Positions 61,212 to 64,000 of a stretch of DNA of 64,000 bases are shown piece by piece. Each line of letters opens with the position of its first letter. The stretch's first letter is position 1. This stretch comes from Candidatus Kapaibacterium sp. (GTDB lineage: Bacteria > Bacteroidota > Ignavibacteria > Kapaibacteriales > UBA7675): positions 1 through 64,000 of the forward strand of contig JANQRB010000042.1 in NCBI GenBank assembly GCA_028284775.1. The letters run 5' to 3'. A program made the position numbers and the translations under genes. The notes beneath the pieces are model-generated. The model was not told the DNA's origin. It saw nothing but the letters and a program-made list of their open reading frames with translations, and did no database searches.

Positions 61212-62012
61212 TTATTGCTCCGCCTTGTCTTCAGCGGCTGGTTTTACCTCACCATTGACGGCATCCTGCGCTTCGCTGACCAGCTCCTGAACGACGCCGC
61301 CCATCCGCAGCTCTTCATCGTGCTCCTGCTCGAACAAGGGCATGCTGCTGCCGATTTCCATCAGGTGCAGTGTCGCCCCGGCTGCCGCAAATTTACCCCT
61401 GGCTTCGTGATGGTTGATTTTGATCGGAGGAAAGGTGTCGTAGTGCATGCCGACCACGTTGCCGCAGTTGATATAGTTCGAAGCCTGGATGGCGTCATCG
61501 ATGCCCATCGTGAAATTGTCGCCAATCGGCAGCAGGGCATAGTCGATGTTATGCTGTTGCGTCAATAAACGCATATCGGTCGTCAGGGCGGTATCGCCGG
61601 CATAGTAGAGTGTTCCGGCTTCCGCTTCGATCACAAAGCCACCCGCCAAGCCGGCATAAGAGCCATCGGGGAATGAACTGGAATGAACGGCGTTGCAAAG
61701 GCGTACCCGCCCAAAGTCAAAATTCCAGGTGCCGCCGGTATTCATCGGATGCCCCTTGTCGAGCCCCTGTTTGGCGGCCCAGTTTACAATCTCATAGTTG
61801 CTGACAACCGTTGCGCCTGTCCGTTTGCCGATGCGGACCAGGTCGGCCAGGTGATCTTCATGTCCATGCGACACAAGGATGTAGTCGCACTCGATACTAT
61901 CGACGTCGATATCTTTCGCCAGTTCATTGGGCGTGATAAAGGGATCGAACAAAACTTTTTTGTCCGCTACTTCCAGCAGAAAACAGGAGTGACCATAATA
62001 GGTAAGTTTCAT
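61212..62012 (-). CDS. UPF0173-type metallo-beta-lactamase-fold hydrolase
   Basis: 266 residues. LTYYGHSCFLLEVADKKVLF at the N-terminus and the metal motif HGHEDHLAD (near 54), with further ligands in AVHSSSF, AGDTAL and GMHYDTFPPI. This is the UPF0173 branch (YtkL-like) of the MBL superfamily; the substrate is unknown, the family is broadly conserved and cytosolic. A 35-residue C-terminal extension (MEIGSSMPLFEQEHDEELRM, then a charged tail ending EDKAEQ) goes beyond the usual roughly 230 residues. It lies 58 bp downstream of the exported OmpA-like gene and ends at a strong terminator. Confidence 0.93.
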   Translation of the reverse strand: MKLTYYGHSCFLLEVADKKVLFDPFITPNELAKDIDVDSIECDYILVSHGHEDHLADLVRIGKRTGATVVSNYEIVNWAAKQGLDKGHPMNTGGTWNFDFGRVRLCNAVHSSSFPDGSYAGLAGGFVIEAEAGTLYYAGDTALTTDMRLLTQQHNIDYALLPIGDNFTMGIDDAIQASNYINCGNVVGMHYDTFPPIKINHHEARGKFAAAGATLHLMEIGSSMPLFEQEHDEELRMGGVVQELVSEAQDAVNGEVKPAAEDKAEQ

Positions 62013-62070
62013 AGCTTCGAAGGGGATAAGTGGTTAGGATACCGTCGATTAACGGAGTTAATTTATGTGA

Positions 62071-62754
62071 TTAACGGAAGAGGTCTTGAACTTTCTTGAC
62101 TGTCAACACAAAGGAATGCTTTTGTGAGCCGGCAGCCGCCTGCACCGTGACCCGGCGTGATACCAGCCGGCCTTTCGCCGTCACAAATTGTTTGACGGCT
62201 TCTATGCGTTGCTGCTGCACAGAACCGGCAGCCCCGTCTGAGCCAATACTGGCCAGTACATACAAGGCACGGTTAAACTTCACCAATTCGGTCATTTCTT
62301 CCAACACGCGCTTGCCGGCGGCAGAGATGCGAGCGCTCCCGGCCTCGAAGACATTTGCCGCCTGGAGCTCCATTCCTTTCTGGACCAGCTTAACATGCAG
62401 ATCGCGTTCGGTCTCATAATAATAACTTTCGCCCTTCGGCAAGTGTACTGTATCCTGGGAGGCCAGGATGTTGTAGCCGGAGAATTTCAGGGTATAGACC
62501 TGATCCTGCGGCACGACGACTTTGATCAGTCCCTCTTTCTCGCTGGTCTTGCCCTTGACAACATTCTCGCCTTTTTCATTCAGGATTTTGTATTCCACCA
62601 CCACTGGCGTACGCGTCGTGTGATCCGTCACTTTCGCGAGCAGGAGTACGTTAGCATCGGACTGGGCATCGGCCACGGAGCCGAAGGCCAGGGCGAAGAC
62701 TGCGGACAAGGTCATCAGGCGGATAGCCGCAAACTTGCTGAGAGATTTCATCAA
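62071..62754 (-). CDS. Exported protein with OmpA-like C-terminal region
   Basis: 227 residues (Met 2 equally likely as start). Signal peptide LMTLSAVFALAFGSVADA. Residues 30-125 form a beta-rich carboxypeptidase-regulatory/PEGA-like domain (EGLIKVVVPQDQVYTLKFSG). The C-terminal half resembles a divergent OmpA fold (VFEAGSARISAAGKRVLEEM, QQQRIEAVKQFVTAKGRLVS), but the NxxLS and R-acidic peptidoglycan residues are not clearly conserved. Probably periplasmic or outer-membrane associated. Spaced 32 bp after the enoyl-CoA hydratase stop, likely the same operon. Confidence 0.72.
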   Translation of the reverse strand: MMKSLSKFAAIRLMTLSAVFALAFGSVADAQSDANVLLLAKVTDHTTRTPVVVEYKILNEKGENVVKGKTSEKEGLIKVVVPQDQVYTLKFSGYNILASQDTVHLPKGESYYYETERDLHVKLVQKGMELQAANVFEAGSARISAAGKRVLEEMTELVKFNRALYVLASIGSDGAAGSVQQQRIEAVKQFVTAKGRLVSRRVTVQAAAGSQKHSFVLTVKKVQDLFR

Positions 62755-62786
62755 TCGAACGCTCGTAGAGAATGAACAAAAAGTTT

Positions 62787-63548
62787 TTACTTCCCTGCCA
62801 GGAAACGCGCAATGCCCTTCCTGCAGTCATCGGTCATACGCGCCACGGCATTCATCGACGAGGCGTATTGTAGTCCGGCTTCAAGGGACATGCCCTGCAG
62901 ACTGTTTAACATTTCCTTCGATAGCGCCAGCGCACTGGCGGAATGACCCGCCAGACTGCGGGCGAGCTCGCGAACTGCATCATCAAGCTCGACGTCGTCT
63001 ACGACCTTGCTGATCAGTCCAAGTCGCTCGGCTTCCTCCGCGCCGATCATTTCGGCGCCAAGTATAAGTCGTCGTGCGCGCGTATCGCCGATTTTGCGAA
63101 TCAGGTAGACCATCACTATGGCCGGAATAAAACCGATTTTGACTTCCGAATAGCCGAAAAGCGCCTTGCTGCGCCCGGCTACGACAAAATCACAGACCGT
63201 TGCGAGCCCGCAACCACCGGCAATCGCGGGCCCCTGGACCTTGGCGATAACCGGCTTCGAACAGGTGTAAAGCTGGTGCAGCGTTTCCTGCAACAGGCGC
63301 GAGTCCTCCATATTTTCCAGCACCGAGAAGTCAGCCAGACGCTGGATGTAAGCCAGATCCGCACCGGCACAGAATGCTTTTCCGGCACCGGCAAGCACAA
63401 TCACCCGGACGTCATCGCTGTCAGCGGCACGATGGACTGTGAGGCTCAATTCACGCACAAGGTCACTGCTGAGAGCGTTGCGTTTCTGGGGACGGTTCAG
63501 CGTAACGTTGGCAATAGCGCCATCTTCTTCGTAGAGAATATGCTGCAT
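62787..63548 (-). CDS. Enoyl-CoA hydratase/isomerase family protein (methylglutaconyl-CoA hydratase-like)
   Basis: 253 residues, crotonase fold. Oxyanion-hole segments GKAFCAGADLAYIQ (about 57-70) and GPAIAGGCGLATVCD (about 105-120); SEVKIGFIPAIVMVYLIRKI (about 135-155) matches the leucine-degradation methylglutaconyl-CoA hydratase subgroup better than FadB-type enzymes. Catalysis is hydration of an enoyl-CoA in the cytosol. Genes for the rest of that pathway are not in the window, so the specific substrate is inferred. A possible -7 box (TATGTTTG) lies 108 bp upstream. Confidence 0.92.
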   Translation of the reverse strand: MQHILYEEDGAIANVTLNRPQKRNALSSDLVRELSLTVHRAADSDDVRVIVLAGAGKAFCAGADLAYIQRLADFSVLENMEDSRLLQETLHQLYTCSKPVIAKVQGPAIAGGCGLATVCDFVVAGRSKALFGYSEVKIGFIPAIVMVYLIRKIGDTRARRLILGAEMIGAEEAERLGLISKVVDDVELDDAVRELARSLAGHSASALALSKEMLNSLQGMSLEAGLQYASSMNAVARMTDDCRKGIARFLAGK

Positions 63549-63874
63549 GGATTGCGCGCGAAATAGATGAATTGCTGCGGGAACCTGTGAACCGAAATTG
63601 AAAATTACGCGGAATCAACGTGCACAGGTCGGATTCTGTTACAGGGAACGAGCTTCAAACATACGATTTTTTTGAAATTCTGAGGCATCGTCACAACGTC
63701 AAATTTCACCGCAGCGTTAATGCCGCGGCAGGCGCTTCTGTACAGGCCCGAAGCTTCACGAGGGTGGCTGCTGAATAATCGGAGCTTCCGTCTGTCTGAT
63801 GTCGCAAGCAGCGAACAGCAGGCATTGTACCTTGCGGGCAGGACGCAAATGGCTGCACCTGATTGTGCTAATCC
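63549..63874. other. Gap between T9SS cargo stop and hydratase start
   Basis: 326 bp; the only element seen is the -7-like box at 63656-63663. No gene or terminator recognised. Confidence 0.35.
63656..63663 (-). promoter_or_regulatory. Candidate -7 box upstream of the hydratase gene
   Basis: Minus-strand TATGTTTG, an exact TAnnTTTG, 108 bp before the ATG at 63548. The -33 position (19 bp upstream) reads GCCT, so the match is incomplete. Expected once per about 4 kb per strand by chance, hence low weight. Confidence 0.3.
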
Positions 63875-64000
63875 TTAACGAATAATCACCGGCAGCACAA
63901 TGGCAGTCGACGAAGTCGTCACGCGAGCAAAGTACAGACCGGCGCTGAGCCACGCGACATCGAGATTCAGACGCGCCGTACTGCTGCTGTTTCTGAAGGT
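63875..64000 (-). CDS. 3' end of a T9SS-exported protein gene
   Basis: The last 41 codons plus stop of a minus-strand gene that begins outside the window. The translation STARLNLDVAWLSAGLYFAR followed by VTTSSTAIVLPVIIR is the final part of a T9SS type A sorting domain (the L..G.Y....... T......K/R ending shared with the three complete cargo genes in this window). Nothing can be said about its passenger domain. Confidence 0.8.
   Translation of the reverse strand, partial: TFRNSSSTARLNLDVAWLSAGLYFARVTTSSTAIVLPVIIR

Noticed and set aside
1-64000. tRNA, rRNA, CRISPR array, transposase or integrase
   Set aside because: Looked for T-arm GTTCGAATC-type motifs, repeat-spacer arrays and IS-like inverted ends with a transposase frame; none found. 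Proline-repeat DNA near 52806-52855 is a coding microsatellite, not a CRISPR.

Overview
The window looks like chromosome of a free-living, Gram-negative member of the FCB superphylum that uses type IX secretion (Bacteroidota sensu lato; the gene families would fit Ignavibacteria, Kapaibacteria or a related Chlorobi-like lineage, which is an inference). Four proteins end in a T9SS type A sorting domain. Outer-membrane barrels, OmpA-like proteins and lipoproteins are plentiful. Several intergenic regions carry a Bacteroidota-like -7 box (TAnnTTTG or TAnnCTTG). No rRNA, tRNA, CRISPR array, transposase or phage gene was recognised.

Layout. 1-2935: a GT-C type membrane glycosyltransferase followed by a GMC oxidoreductase that runs off the left edge and starts at TTG. 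3024-10397: two tandem giant paralogues with the same unusual order, signal peptide, VIT, VWA, TonB-C, TPR-like helices, DUF2135. 10398-10861: a hairpin-rich repeat whose second, inverted copy lies at about 50950-51076. 10862-16947: Lon protease, RecQ helicase and a membrane acyltransferase. 17543-21021: two ATGA-overlapping TPR regulators with LuxR-type HTH ends, converging with a winged-helix regulator/SRPBCC pair (21008-22592) that has an inverted repeat bracketing its promoter. 22991-26074: glutaminyl cyclase lipoprotein and three DinB-fold proteins. 27025-33108: two CotH-kinase/lamin-tail T9SS surface proteins. 33313-33672: a short decayed membrane-protein gene. 33926-36901 and 40583-43449: two two-component clusters. 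37524-40463: a thioredoxin-fold lipoprotein and a secreted alpha/beta hydrolase. 43723-45661: a helical-repeat protein with a divergent small exported peptide. 46088-50714: a CPA1 antiporter and three tandem paralogous outer-membrane barrels. 51596-58516: a probable operon of an exported unknown, a 1247-residue T9SS surface protein and a translationally coupled OmpA-type protein. 59923-63548: alanine dehydrogenase, UPF0173 hydrolase, an exported OmpA-like protein and an enoyl-CoA hydratase. The right edge holds the 3' end of another T9SS cargo gene.

How the parts work together. Most of the window serves the cell envelope and signalling: surface proteins exported by T9SS, barrels and OmpA-type anchors, large periplasmic or surface scaffolds (VIT/VWA/TonB-C), and histidine kinases with single-domain regulators suited to phosphorelay. 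Housekeeping genes (lon, recQ, ald) are interspersed. The least explained items are the VIT-VWA-TonB-DUF2135 pair, the recurring TAnnYTTGCAG element upstream of minus-strand genes, the two-copy three-hairpin repeat, and the gene interrupted by two in-frame stops.
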